Shown: positions 35,469-44,221 of the stretch, piece by piece
Layout: each line of letters begins with the position of its first letter
Numbering within the stretch: the first letter of the stretch is position 1
Assembly (NCBI GenBank): GCA_937911505.1
Contig: CALEMF010000028.1
Location: 58,786 to 122,785, forward strand
DNA: 64,000 nucleotides
Source: an uncultured Cytophagales bacterium
GTDB lineage: Bacteria; Bacteroidota; Bacteroidia; Cytophagales; Thermonemataceae
Direction: 5' to 3'
Made by a program: the position numbers and the translations under genes
The notes under the pieces: generated by a model
Database searches by the model: none
What the model was told of the DNA's origin: nothing
Seen by the model: only the letters and a program-made list of their open reading frames with translations

Positions 35469-36428
35469 TCAATGTGCTTGCTTGAAGAGTGAATCTACAA
35501 ATTCATTTCTATTAAATACCTGTAGGTCTTCTATCTTCTCTCCTACACCAATGTACTTGACAGGAATCTTGAATTCATCAGAAATACCAATAACTACGCC
35601 TCCTTTGGCTGTGCCGTCTAGCTTGGTAATCGCCAAAGCGTTTACTTCTGTACTTTTGGTAAACTCTCTGGCTTGCATCACTGCATTCTGGCCAGTACTG
35701 CCATCGAGTACCAACAATACTTCTTGGGGGGCGCCTTCTATAAACTTTTGAACAGTATGCTTCATTTTAGACAGCTCATTCATCAAATTCGTCTTGTTGT
35801 GGAGTCGACCTGCTGTATCTATGATCAACACGTCAGCTTCCATTTCTACTGCTTTTTTGGCTGCCTCAAACACAACGGTGGCAGGTTGTTTACCCATTCC
35901 TAAGTCGATGACGGGTACATCGCTGCGCTCACCCCACAGCTTGAGTTGATCTACAGCGGCTGCTCTAAAGGTATCGGCGGCGCCTAATACTACTTTTTTT
36001 CCTGCTCGATGGTACTGTGCGGCTAGTTTCCCAATGGTGGTAGTCTTTCCTACGCCATTTACCCCAACAACCATAATTACGTGAGGTTTGGTCGCAAAGT
36101 CTGTTTCGAAGTCACTTACATCAGCAGATTGGTTTTCTTGTAGTAGCGCAACAATTTCTTCTCGCAGGATGGTATCTAGCTCTGAGGTGTTCAAATACTT
36201 ATCTCGCTTTACACGCGCTTCTATTCTTTCTATAATTTTGAGGGTAGTCTCTACCCCTACGTCTGAAGCGATAAGCACCTCTTCCAATTCATCCAATACT
36301 TCCTCATCTACCTTAGACTTCCCTACCACTGCTTTTCCTAGCTTGGTAAAAAAGCTCTGCTTCGTTTTCTCTAACCCTTTATCTAAGGCTTCTTTTTTTT
36401 CTTTATTAAAAATTCCGAATAATGCCAT
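35469..36428 (-). CDS. ftsY: Signal recognition particle receptor FtsY
   Basis: 319 residues: an NG-domain protein with only a short acidic-free head, as in Bacteroidota. GTPase motifs are G1 GVNGVGKTTTIGKLA, the insertion-box VVLGAADTFRAAAVDQL, G3 DTAGR and G4 TKLDGTAKGG. It receives ribosome-SRP complexes at the inner membrane and passes nascent membrane proteins to SecYEG. It sits in the conserved row bL33, DUF4295, ftsY; a hairpin terminator before it suggests a separate promoter. Confidence 0.97.
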   Translation of the reverse strand: MALFGIFNKEKKEALDKGLEKTKQSFFTKLGKAVVGKSKVDEEVLDELEEVLIASDVGVETTLKIIERIEARVKRDKYLNTSELDTILREEIVALLQENQSADVSDFETDFATKPHVIMVVGVNGVGKTTTIGKLAAQYHRAGKKVVLGAADTFRAAAVDQLKLWGERSDVPVIDLGMGKQPATVVFEAAKKAVEMEADVLIIDTAGRLHNKTNLMNELSKMKHTVQKFIEGAPQEVLLVLDGSTGQNAVMQAREFTKSTEVNALAITKLDGTAKGGVVIGISDEFKIPVKYIGVGEKIEDLQVFNRNEFVDSLFKQAH

Positions 36429-36462
36429 AGGTTGTTTCTTTTCGCTGAACGTGAATATAAAG

Positions 36463-36487
36463 AAAAAGCCTCTGAATAAGAGGCTTT
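36463..36487 (-). terminator. Terminator after the DUF4295 gene
   Basis: On the minus strand AAAGCCTCT-TATTC-AGAGGCTTT then a run of T. Lies between the DUF4295 stop (36518) and the ftsY start (36428), so it separates the ribosomal genes from ftsY. Confidence 0.8.
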
Positions 36488-36517
36488 CTATAGATATTTT
36501 ACAAGTCTTAAGCGTGC

Positions 36518-36673
36518 TTACTTAAGGCTGTCTTTTACTTGATCGACAGGTACCATTTCTTCTTTGAAAACGTACGCACCTGTTTTAGGAGATTTCACTG
36601 CTTTGATTACTTTTGCAAAGCTTTTTGCGTTAGGATCGTCCTTTTTTAATGTTGCTACTACCTTCTTTGCCAT
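36518..36673 (-). CDS. DUF4295 family small ribosome-associated protein
   Basis: 51 residues, beginning MAKKVVATLKKDDPNAKSFA and ending VPVDQVKDSLK. This very basic, short protein is the Bacteroidota DUF4295 family, almost always found beside bL33 and ftsY and thought to be a ribosome component. Its stop codon is at 36518 and its start is 21 bases after the bL33 stop. Confidence 0.9.
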   Translation of the reverse strand: MAKKVVATLKKDDPNAKSFAKVIKAVKSPKTGAYVFKEEMVPVDQVKDSLK

Positions 36674-36694
36674 AATTCAGGATATTAAAATAAT

Positions 36695-36877
36695 TTATTT
36701 GATCTCTTTATGAACCGTATACTTCTTTAAAATAGGATTGTACTTCTTTAGTTCCAATCGTTGTGTTGTATTCTTCTTGTTCTTTGTCGTAATGTATCGA
36801 GAAGTACCAGGCATGCCAGAATCTTTATGCTCTGTACATTCTAAAATTACTTGAACTCTATTGCCTTTCTTTGCCAT
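36695..36877 (-). CDS. rpmG: 50S ribosomal protein bL33
   Basis: 60 residues with the bL33 pattern: [20 protein letters not shown], then [14 protein letters not shown] and [18 protein letters not shown]. No CxxC zinc pair is present, so this is the zinc-free form. It is a component of the large ribosomal subunit near the E site. bL28, often directly upstream in related genomes, is absent here; a TPR protein precedes it instead. Confidence 0.95.
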   Translation of the reverse strand: MAKKGNRVQVILECTEHKDSGMPGTSRYITTKNKKNTTQRLELKKYNPILKKYTVHKEIK

Positions 36878-36973
36878 TTCTTTATTGTAATTTTCGCTTA
36901 TTGCTTAAATAGGAGGGCAAATATAGGTATTTTTTTACTTATTGTAAAGCGATACAAGGTTTTATTTTCTTTC

Positions 36974-38263
36974 TTATACTTCTTTATATCTTTCTAACAA
37001 TGCCTGATAGTCCTCGTCCTCATAGTAATGTTCAAAATCACCATCAATATCTTTAAGCGCCATATTTAGGTAGTTTTCTCTTTTGAGTTGAAGCGCTTCT
37101 TCAAGCGCATCTAGCATTTCTTTCTTTTTGTATAATTTAGCATAAGCGCAGGCATTATTGTACCAAGTGCCTGCATAGTTATTCAGTTGTAAGGAAGCGG
37201 CGTTGGCTTTCAGACAAGCGTGGTAGTCTTTGAGCCAAAAATAGTTGAGCCCCTTGGTGAATAGTAAGTTAGCTTCGTGGGTTTGCGTTCTATAGTTGCG
37301 TACTAGACCTGCACATGCTTCTAATCCTTTCTCTACTGTCTCTAAGGAAGCAGCATATTGTCTTAAATGACAAAGCGCCTCTGCTAGATTTGCCCAAGCA
37401 AAAGTATCTTGCTTATCTAAAGCAAGGCATTGCTGGTAGCAGTTGGTGGCTTCTTTATACATTTCTAATGCTCTTAAGGTATAGCCTTTCCAGTTCCAAG
37501 CAGGCGCATAGGTAGCCTCTACCTCCGTTGCTTCGTGGAAGTGCTCTAGTGCTTCTTTGTACTTTTTTGAGCGATAAAGATAGTCGCCCTTATCAAAGTG
37601 TTGCTTGGCTTTAAGGCGAGGCAAATGCAAGGCTATCTGTTGGAGTGTTTCTTCAGAAAGCGGTGTATCGGTATGCCTTAGGTATTCTAGTTTTTTCAAC
37701 TTAAAGATACTATCGGGTAGTACTTTAAAACGGTTTCTGCTTATATCAAGCGAGACAAGATGTGTAAAATGTCCTACTGCTTCGGGCAATGTATCGAGAT
37801 CAAAACCCTTGAGCGACAAGCTGTCTTTTACTTGTAGTGTTTTCAATATTTGCTGCGGAGAAGTAGTTTCATACTTTAGGCAAAACATTGCTGCACCTGG
37901 GAGCTCCGTTAAATGAAAGAAAAAGTTCCCTAATACCTTCTCATCAATTTCCTTGAAGTAGTTCATCTCTTCAAGTAATGTAAATATCTTACTTTGTTGG
38001 GTGAGTTTTCGAAACAACTTTTTCTCTTGTAATACACCCTTTATTCGCCTTGTGGCAGGAACGGGCTGAACCGACTTTCTAGCAGCTTTTCTTACCTCCT
38101 TGTATGGATGATACCAAGCTAACAACAATAAATAGGTATACAACACCTTTTCCATTTGTTGGGTATTGGTAAGGGTAATCCCTAACAAAATATTATCTAC
38201 CTGCTTACTTTCTAAAAGCGCTACTAGTTTTTCTTTCAGCTCAATTTTTTCTATTTCTTCCAT
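36974..38263 (-). CDS. LRR plus TPR repeat protein
   Basis: 429 residues without a signal peptide, so probably cytoplasmic. Residues about 1-140 are helical and basic. About 150-215 are two to three leucine-rich repeats (LSLKGFDLDTLPEAVGHFTHLVSLDISRNRFKVLPDSIFKLKKLEYL). From about 215 on there are five or so TPR-type helical pairs (KGDYLYRSKKYKEALEHFHEA, WNWKGYTLRALEMYKEATNCY, WANLAEALCHLRQYAASLE, WYNNACAYAKLYKKKEMLDAL). Such proteins bind partner proteins; no enzyme domain is visible. LRR and TPR in one short protein is an uncommon pairing in bacteria but recurs in Cytophagia. Confidence 0.75.
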   Translation of the reverse strand: MEEIEKIELKEKLVALLESKQVDNILLGITLTNTQQMEKVLYTYLLLLAWYHPYKEVRKAARKSVQPVPATRRIKGVLQEKKLFRKLTQQSKIFTLLEEMNYFKEIDEKVLGNFFFHLTELPGAAMFCLKYETTSPQQILKTLQVKDSLSLKGFDLDTLPEAVGHFTHLVSLDISRNRFKVLPDSIFKLKKLEYLRHTDTPLSEETLQQIALHLPRLKAKQHFDKGDYLYRSKKYKEALEHFHEATEVEATYAPAWNWKGYTLRALEMYKEATNCYQQCLALDKQDTFAWANLAEALCHLRQYAASLETVEKGLEACAGLVRNYRTQTHEANLLFTKGLNYFWLKDYHACLKANAASLQLNNYAGTWYNNACAYAKLYKKKEMLDALEEALQLKRENYLNMALKDIDGDFEHYYEDEDYQALLERYKEV

Positions 38264-38429
38264 TGAATTAAGTGGCTACTTTCTAGACATATAAAGTCTT
38301 GCATCTTCAGTCTTATGCCTAGCTTCTTAACTTCTCATACCTTTCCTCTAATTTATCTAATCCAACCTTTAGATTTGTTTTTTTAGTGCTTTTTCTTCTA
38401 ACTTCCAACTCTTAAAATAAAGGCTACTC

Positions 38430-39803
38430 ATGATACTTCGCATAAAAGTAACCATTCTATTTGTCATAACTTACTTATTTTCTCAAAGTGCACTTAGTCA
38501 GAAAGAAGAAACAGTGAAAAATATTTTCAATGAGGCGCTTACCAACGGACAAGCCTACACTTGGCTAGACTACCTTAGTAATCAGATCGGAGGCCGATTA
38601 AGTGGCTCTCCTGAAGCAGCAGCAGCCGTCAATTTCACCAAACAGGTGATGGATACGCTAGGATTTGACAAAGTATACTTACAAGAGGTGATGGTTCCCC
38701 ACTGGGTAAGAGGTAAAAAGGAGATAGCGCGTGTAAACTCTAAGAAGAGAGGAGATGTCTCGCTCGACATTTGTGCGCTGGGAAACACTATTGGTACAGG
38801 CCCGGCGGGTATTACTGCAGAAATAGTGATAGTGGATAGCTTTGATGCTTTAGCAAAGCTTGGGAAAAAAGGGGTGAAAGGGAAAATTGTTTTTTTTAAC
38901 GTCCCTATGAACCAACAATACTATTATACTTTTCGAGCCTACAGCGATGCAGTAAAGTACCGTGTTAATGGTGCTAGCGAAGCAGCGCAATATGGCGCTG
39001 TAGCGGTAGTAGTGCGCTCATTAAGTACCGCTGAAGACGATTTTCCGCACACTGGTACTTGTCAGTATAAAGAAGGCACTACGCCTATTCCTGCGAATGC
39101 TATTAGTGTAAAGAGCGCTTTGCTACTGGCTGAAATACTCAAAGTAGAACCCAATTTACGACTTTATCTAGAATCCCATTGTCAAATGCTTCCTGATGTA
39201 CTTTCTTATAACGTAGTTGGCGAAATTACAGGTAGTGAAAGACCGAATGAGTACATCATAGTGGGCGGGCATTTAGACGCTTGGGATTTAGGCGATGGGG
39301 CGCACGATGACGGAGCAGGTTGTGTGCAATCTATAGAGGCATTGCACCTTTTAACAAAGCTGGGTATACAGCCCAAGCATAGTATACGGGTGGTGATGTT
39401 TATAAATGAAGAAAATGGCTTACGCGGAGGGAAAAAATATGCCGAAATAGCCCAAGAAAAAGGCGAAAATCACCTGATAGCCATCGAGTCGGATGCGGGA
39501 GGCTGTACGCCACAAGCCTTTTCAGTAGATGCACCAGAAAAACAATATTTCCAACAAGTCAAAGCAGTAGCCTCTTTCTTAAGGCCTTACGGTATGCAGA
39601 TTATCAAAGACGGGGGTGGTGCGGACATTAGCCCTCTCAAACCACAGGGAACTACCCTGATTGGCTTACGCTGCGACAGCCAACGTTACTTTGACTACCA
39701 TCATTCTGCTGCGGATACATTTGACAAAGTAAACAAGCGCGAATTGCACTTAGGTGCTGCTGCAATGGCAAGCTTGGTTTATTTGTTGGATACCAACTGG
39801 TAA
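38430..39803 (+). CDS. Secreted M28-family zinc aminopeptidase
   Basis: 457 residues with a signal peptide (to ALSQ). The co-catalytic zinc site is readable: GGHLDAWDLGDGAHDDGAG (about 280-298; histidine and bridging aspartate), NEENGLRGG (about 327; catalytic and metal glutamates), ESDAGG (about 353) and YHHSAADTFD (about 424; last histidine). A PA insert domain may occupy about 140-230. It probably removes N-terminal residues from peptides in the periplasm or outside the cell. It is a single transcription unit followed by the decayed higBA pair. Confidence 0.9.
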   Translation: MILRIKVTILFVITYLFSQSALSQKEETVKNIFNEALTNGQAYTWLDYLSNQIGGRLSGSPEAAAAVNFTKQVMDTLGFDKVYLQEVMVPHWVRGKKEIARVNSKKRGDVSLDICALGNTIGTGPAGITAEIVIVDSFDALAKLGKKGVKGKIVFFNVPMNQQYYYTFRAYSDAVKYRVNGASEAAQYGAVAVVVRSLSTAEDDFPHTGTCQYKEGTTPIPANAISVKSALLLAEILKVEPNLRLYLESHCQMLPDVLSYNVVGEITGSERPNEYIIVGGHLDAWDLGDGAHDDGAGCVQSIEALHLLTKLGIQPKHSIRVVMFINEENGLRGGKKYAEIAQEKGENHLIAIESDAGGCTPQAFSVDAPEKQYFQQVKAVASFLRPYGMQIIKDGGGADISPLKPQGTTLIGLRCDSQRYFDYHHSAADTFDKVNKRELHLGAAAMASLVYLLDTNW

Positions 39804-39883
39804 GGTTGTATTTACCAGTAAGCGTGGGTGCAAAGAGAGGAAATAGATAAGGGGTTTGTCGGTTGAGCCTTGTAAATAGCCTG

Positions 39884-40188
39884 TTAGGCAATATTTTCAT
39901 GAGTATACTGTTTTATTTCATCTAATTCAGTTTTCTTTTCATTTTTTACTTTTTCAATATCGTAGTCTTCTTGAATTCCGAGCCAAAACTTAGTTGAGTT
40001 TCCAAAATACTTACTTTAACCTTAAGGCAGTATCAACTATGATACTACGATAACCTTTAATAATTTCAGATACACGCGTTTGTGGTATCTTCAAGTCTTT
40101 AGAAAGTCGATAAGCCGTAATTCCGAGAGGTTCAAGAAACTCAAGCTTAAGGATTTCACCAGGATGTACATTCGCTAACTTTTCCATT
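39884..40188 (-). pseudogene. HigA-type antitoxin remnant with two frameshifts
   Basis: Reading from 40188 gives MEKLANVHPGEILKLE, then an extra base; the next frame reads FLEPLGITAYRLSKDLKIPQ and TRVSEIIKGYRSIIVDTALRL; a second extra base leads to KYFGNSTKFWLGIQEDYDIE and a stop at 39884. This is the XRE-type HigA fold (HPGEIL, then TALRL and KYFGNSxxFWLxIQxxYD). Removing two inserted bases restores exactly 100 codons, the normal length. The protein cannot be made, so the module is dead. Confidence 0.8.
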
Positions 40189-40199
40189 TTTTACTTTTT

Positions 40200-40386
40200 T
40201 TAGTGATAATCAATTATTTCCACTTCACTTGCATTACCATTGCTCCATTGAAAGATAACTCGCCACTGTTTGTTTATACGGATACTATAAAACTCGCTCA
40301 GTTTACCAAGTCGTCTATTACAGGTAAAGACTTTACACTACTTCTCTCATTGGTTTTTGCCTATCTCCTCGAAATAGTTTATATTC
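40200..40386 (-). pseudogene. HigB-type toxin remnant
   Basis: The 3' part reads NRRLGKLSEFYSIRINKQW, then RVIFQWSNGNASEVEIIDYH and stops 11 bases before the antitoxin start, matching the HigB/RelE C-terminus. The 5' part (KLFRGDRQKPMREVV, near 40380) is in another frame and is joined after a loss of roughly 30 codons. This toxin-then-antitoxin order is the normal higBA order. The promoter-proximal end is now overlapped by the upstream region of the MarR gene. Confidence 0.7.
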
Positions 40387-40421
40387 ACAACTTTATTAGG
40401 AGCCCTATTTTATGCATTATT

Positions 40422-40919
40422 ATGAATGAGGAAATCAACCCAGAAACACTTAGTTTGTACATGCAGCTTGTTGGTAAAATGTACGCAAAAACGCTTTCCT
40501 ACGACTTGGAATTCACCAATTTAGAACGATACTATTTAATTTTGTGGGCGATTGACGAAGGCTATGAGCAACTTACTCAACAGAACTTATCCGATTTATT
40601 TAAAGTAGATAAAGCAGCGATGGTACGGATCGTTGACGACCTCACCAAAAAAGGATTTATAGAACGTACCGAGAATCCTCACGATAAGCGCGCTTATTAT
40701 TTGGCACTTACTCGTAAAGGAAGGCGGGTTATTCCAGAAATCAGAGAAGCAATTCAAAACTTGAACGAAGAAGCAATGTTGGACTTCACCCCTCATGAAA
40801 AGGAGCAATTTTTAGACATGCTGCACCGTGTTTATCAAAACTTAGTGCACCTTCCAGAGAGTGATTTTCTGCTTAATTTTGATGCATTGAAGAAAGAAAT
40901 ACAAGAGAGAGATGCATAA
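40422..40919 (+). CDS. MarR family transcriptional regulator
   Basis: 165 residues. The winged helix is clear: LTQQNLSDLFKVDKAAMVRIVDDLTKKGFIERTENPHDKRAYYLALTRKG, ending in the wing motif DxRxxxLxLTxxG. It probably binds DNA as a dimer and responds to a small ligand. I chose the ATG at 40422; longer readings back to 40203 run through the higB remnant on the other strand and are not protein-like. No likely target gene is adjacent; it may regulate itself. Confidence 0.88.
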   Translation: MNEEINPETLSLYMQLVGKMYAKTLSYDLEFTNLERYYLILWAIDEGYEQLTQQNLSDLFKVDKAAMVRIVDDLTKKGFIERTENPHDKRAYYLALTRKGRRVIPEIREAIQNLNEEAMLDFTPHEKEQFLDMLHRVYQNLVHLPESDFLLNFDALKKEIQERDA

Positions 40920-40948
40920 AAAACCTTACGAGAAGCTCGCAAGGTTTT
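40919..40948 (+). terminator. Terminator after the MarR gene
   Basis: AAAACCTT, A, CGAG, loop, CTCG, C, AAGGTTTT: a two-step stem directly overlapping the stop codon region, ending in T. It also stands 30 bases before the stop of the leftward DUF4097 gene and may serve both. Confidence 0.75.
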
Positions 40949-40978
40949 CAGGATTATGTTTAGTATAAATATGCGTTA

Positions 40979-42028
40979 TTAATTAAAGACAACATCTCCG
41001 TGCGCGCTCGTCACTTTTACTTGCATTCCGCCACTGCCCATCGTTCCTTCGTATCGCCTTTTCGTACTCGATTTTTCCTTATTGGAAAAATTGATGTTAG
41101 ACTGCGAAGCCTTCAAGCCTCCAAAGGAAGCACTGATATCAAATTCACAGTTCTTTAGCCCTCCTAGCCGTACATCGCCAAACTGTGCTTCGGCTTGCAC
41201 CGACTGGCAGTTATTCCCTACATTTTCTACTCTTACATCGCCGTGTGAGGTATCGCTGGTTAACGATTTCCCTACGTAACCCACTTTCGTATCGCCAAAA
41301 TCACAGTCTATTTCAACTTGTTCTACTTTTCGTATGACCACATCACCGTGTTGGCTATCCACGTTGAGGTTACTAAATGTCCCTAAGGCTACATCGCCAA
41401 AGCTACTTTTTACTTCTACCTGGTTACCTTGCTCCACTTCTACATCACCGTGAGAAATTCTTATTTTACCCTTTTGTAAACGTTTAACATCTAAGTCGCC
41501 AAATTGTACTCTTATATTTTTCTCCTTCTCTCCTGTTAGTTGAGCAGTCCTTAAGTCTCCGTGCGCTACCGAAACGATCAGTGGTCCAGAAAAATCACTA
41601 ATATAAGTGTCGCCAAAGCGATTCTTAAGCTCTAATGGAAAACTAGGTGGCATCGTAATCGTATAGTTAATATCCATCTTTGTTTTCCCCTTCGATTTCC
41701 AAGAGTTTCCCTTGTCCTTATTGTCCATACTTGTTCGGATGTAAATCACTCCATCACTGATCGATTCGTTGATTTGGATAGCATCCAATAATGCCGTTGC
41801 TTTACTAGTGCTACTAGCCTCTACGGTTACGTTTACTTTTACAATAATCTGACTTCCAGAACTGGTATTGACCTGTACTTTACCAAACTGGTTACTGATT
41901 TTAAGCTTTTCTTTTCCACTTACTGCATAACTCTTGTTAAACGACTTCGTTTGCTCTTGGGCGTGGGCTACTTGCAACCATAGTAAGCACCACAGAAAGC
42001 AGCTTATCTTATAGATACTGTGTTTCAT
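40979..42028 (-). CDS. Secreted DUF4097-like beta-solenoid protein
   Basis: 349 residues with a signal peptide (to HAQE). The body is a regular run of short beta strands with alternating FGD and HGD turns about every 15-20 residues (NRFGDTYI, VAHGDLRT, VQFGDLDV, ISHGDVEV, SSFGDVAL, SQHGDVVI, CDFGDTKV, TSHGDVRV, AQFGDVRL), ending AHGDVVFN. This is the DUF4097/putative adhesin pattern and predicts a right-handed beta-helix in the periplasm or on the surface. It is the third gene of the ECF sigma operon and overlaps the anti-sigma-like gene by 20 bases. Confidence 0.8.
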   Translation of the reverse strand: MKHSIYKISCFLWCLLWLQVAHAQEQTKSFNKSYAVSGKEKLKISNQFGKVQVNTSSGSQIIVKVNVTVEASSTSKATALLDAIQINESISDGVIYIRTSMDNKDKGNSWKSKGKTKMDINYTITMPPSFPLELKNRFGDTYISDFSGPLIVSVAHGDLRTAQLTGEKEKNIRVQFGDLDVKRLQKGKIRISHGDVEVEQGNQVEVKSSFGDVALGTFSNLNVDSQHGDVVIRKVEQVEIDCDFGDTKVGYVGKSLTSDTSHGDVRVENVGNNCQSVQAEAQFGDVRLGGLKNCEFDISASFGGLKASQSNINFSNKEKSSTKRRYEGTMGSGGMQVKVTSAHGDVVFN

Positions 42029-42596
42029 TTTCTTGCTTTTTTTGTTGATATCTTTCTAAAATTTCTATTTGTCTATTTAATATTTCAATACGAATGCGTA
42101 GGTTTTCGATCATCGCAGTAGCAATTGCCTCTTGGTCGGCAGTACTCAATAACTTTTCCTTTAAGTTATCATATAGTTCGTCTAGCTCGTGTAACTCTCC
42201 ATCAAACGCTTTAAGTGCATCTGGATCGATCGCAATAAGCTCTTCACGCTTTTCTTGAATTTGTGCTGTATAGTATGCTTCTGCATCAGCTAGCTCTGGA
42301 TCGATTTCGTTGAGGGGCACCGTAGTCACTGCTGTGTTCGCTTGTTGCCCTCTTTCTACGTACTGCCAAACTGCCACCGACGAGAGTAAAAGTAAAGCTA
42401 CTGCTGCCACACGCCATAAAGTACGATAGGAAATGGTGATACTTCTTGAAGTGGTATTCTTAATAATCTCTTCTTCTGAAGCATCATCATCAAGTGTGTC
42501 TAGGTTAGCTTCTATATCTTCCCATAGGTCATCGCTGGGCTCGTGCTGATCGAACGCGGCTTTGTTGTCTCGAATAAATTTCTCTAAAGGATCCAT
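42009..42596 (-). CDS. Membrane anti-sigma-like factor
   Basis: 195 residues. The head MDPLEKFIRDNKAAFDQHEPSDDLWEDI is typical of cytoplasmic anti-sigma domains in Bacteroidota; one membrane helix (LWRVAAVALLLLSSVAVWQYV, about 75-95) follows, and the periplasmic part is mostly coiled coil (residues 110-190, with LRIRIEILNRQIEILERYQQKK). It would hold the upstream ECF sigma factor at the membrane. It starts 10 bases after the sigma gene stop. Confidence 0.8.
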   Translation of the reverse strand: MDPLEKFIRDNKAAFDQHEPSDDLWEDIEANLDTLDDDASEEEIIKNTTSRSITISYRTLWRVAAVALLLLSSVAVWQYVERGQQANTAVTTVPLNEIDPELADAEAYYTAQIQEKREELIAIDPDALKAFDGELHELDELYDNLKEKLLSTADQEAIATAMIENLRIRIEILNRQIEILERYQQKKQENETQYL

Positions 42597-42606
42597 CGTT
42601 TTTATA

Positions 42607-43176
42607 TTAATGCTCTTTTAACCAATTTCTTAATTTTGTTTTTGCTCTATTCAACTGCGATTTAGAGGTAGACTCTGTGATACCCAATGTTTGGGCAATT
42701 TCTTTATGAGAGTATTCTTCTATTAAGTATAAAGTGAGTACTGTTCTAAAGCCATCAGGCAGTTGCTGTATGCCTTTTTGTACTCTTTCCAAGCGCCAGC
42801 TTGTTACCTCGTTTGCCTCAGTCGTTACTTCCTCAGGTGGTTCGTACTGGGCGATCATTTTCTGGTATGTCTTTCTTTTCTTCAATTGATTGATCGATTT
42901 ATTAACGATAATTCTCTTAAACCACGCGCCAAAGGACGACTCTCCCTTGAAAGTATGTATTTTCTTAAACATATCTACAAAAGCCTCTTGTAGTACATCT
43001 TCTGCCTCGGTCATCTCGTTCAAGATACGCATACTTACATTTAGCATACCTTTGGCGTATAGGCGGTAAATTTCTTTTTGCGCTTTCCGATCGCCTTGGC
43101 GACAGCCCTCAATCCAATGCTGGTGGATGTCTGTATATTGCGTACTCAAAGGTTTATATAATTTAGTTTTATCCAA
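42607..43176 (-). CDS. ECF-type RNA polymerase sigma factor
   Basis: 189 residues with region 2 (YRLYAKGMLNVSMRILNEMTEAEDVLQEAFVDMFKKI, including the DVLQE-type motif) and region 4 (LPDGFRTVLTLYLIEEYSHKEIAQTLGITESTSKSQLNRAKTKL). It directs RNA polymerase to a small regulon, probably including its own operon. The downstream genes are an anti-sigma-like protein and a DUF4097 protein, so the regulon is likely concerned with the envelope. Confidence 0.93.
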   Translation of the reverse strand: MDKTKLYKPLSTQYTDIHQHWIEGCRQGDRKAQKEIYRLYAKGMLNVSMRILNEMTEAEDVLQEAFVDMFKKIHTFKGESSFGAWFKRIIVNKSINQLKKRKTYQKMIAQYEPPEEVTTEANEVTSWRLERVQKGIQQLPDGFRTVLTLYLIEEYSHKEIAQTLGITESTSKSQLNRAKTKLRNWLKEH

Positions 43177-43245
43177 TTTTCACTGTAATGACAGCGCGTT
43201 TAGGTAAAGGTTGCACAGCGATCAAAAATTTTTAGGTAAATCCCA

Positions 43246-43294
43246 TAAAAAACGGGTATCCTTCTTTATACTTTATAACTAAGAAGAGATACCC
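43246..43294 (-). terminator. Terminator of the 239-residue gene
   Basis: GGGTATC-CTTCTT (43254-43266) pairs with AAGAAG-A-GATACCC (43281-43294) with one bulged base. On the minus strand it is followed by a T run (43246-43251). It lies 31 bases past the stop of the gene that ends at 43326. Confidence 0.8.
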
Positions 43295-43325
43295 AGAATG
43301 TGATAACGCTTATGGAGCGGAATAT

Positions 43326-44045
43326 TTAAGCTGCTTCCGTATAAATATGCTTCACTAGTAACCGTTTGGCTATTGGTAGCAGGGTAGCGTCTAAAGGACA
43401 AGGTACTTTTACATCAATCAAGAATGTAGAAGGATTAGGCAGTTGCTTATGTTTTTTGATGAGTTGTAGTTTCAAGTTTTCGTAGGTTTCGCCAATATGC
43501 TTTCGAATGGTCTCTACGTGTTGCCAGTGTACACCCCTGTATTTTTCTTCTACATTATTAAAGATCGATACCTGATAAAGGTAGATTTGGGTTTCTTTAC
43601 TGTGCGCTTCTTTCAAAAATACATACCCCTCTTCTTTGTAGAGTGACTCTAGTCCCACAGCAGAAATCTCTAAGTGCTCTTCTACATATTCGTACAGGTC
43701 TTTCCCTTGTTCTAAGGCTTTTTTGAAGGCAGGGATGGCAAATAAAATGATATCCTCCAACTTTTGAATCAGCTCACTGTCTTCTACCATTTTTTTGTAT
43801 TCAAAGGACAACTTCTCAAAGTCAGCCTTACTAATCTCTTTGGGAAATAAGTCTACCATCATTTTCTTATGGTCGCGCAAGCTGACGAGATTTTGATAGT
43901 GAAAAACTAAGTCGGATAAGTGCGGATACAACTTAGTGTCTTGAAAGGCCTGATCAACTTGTTGTAAATAAGCAAGTAGGATATATTTCTTGTATTCAAA
44001 ATCAATGAGCCCTTCTGTGAGCCATTCTTTAGGAAGATGTGCCAT
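43326..44045 (-). CDS. Hypothetical protein, 239 residues
   Basis: I do not recognise a family. Residues 1-140 are helical and charged (GLIDFEYKKYILLAYLQQVDQAF, SFEYKKMVEDSELIQKLEDIILFAI), the rest mixed (EGYVFLKEAHSKETQIYLYQVSIF). There is no signal peptide or membrane helix, so it is probably cytoplasmic. It ends with the string PCPLDATLLPIAKRLLVKHI. It has its own terminator and lies back to back with groES. Confidence 0.65.
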   Translation of the reverse strand: MAHLPKEWLTEGLIDFEYKKYILLAYLQQVDQAFQDTKLYPHLSDLVFHYQNLVSLRDHKKMMVDLFPKEISKADFEKLSFEYKKMVEDSELIQKLEDIILFAIPAFKKALEQGKDLYEYVEEHLEISAVGLESLYKEEGYVFLKEAHSKETQIYLYQVSIFNNVEEKYRGVHWQHVETIRKHIGETYENLKLQLIKKHKQLPNPSTFLIDVKVPCPLDATLLPIAKRLLVKHIYTEAA

Positions 44046-44221
44046 GTTGGTTGAGGTTAACTTTCAAGAAATAAAATATAGGTATATTATGAGAAATACA
44101 CAATTATCAAACCATAAAAATAAGATAAAGCAAACAATCTATTGGATAAGTTCAAAGTGTGTAATAATTACCCCTTTGTATAATCTGTAAAAATGTCAGG
44201 AAAAGTATGACATCTTTCCTT

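Noticed and set aside
40203..40421. N-terminal extension of the MarR protein
   Set aside because: The extension lies on the complement of the higB remnant; MarR family members begin near 40422.
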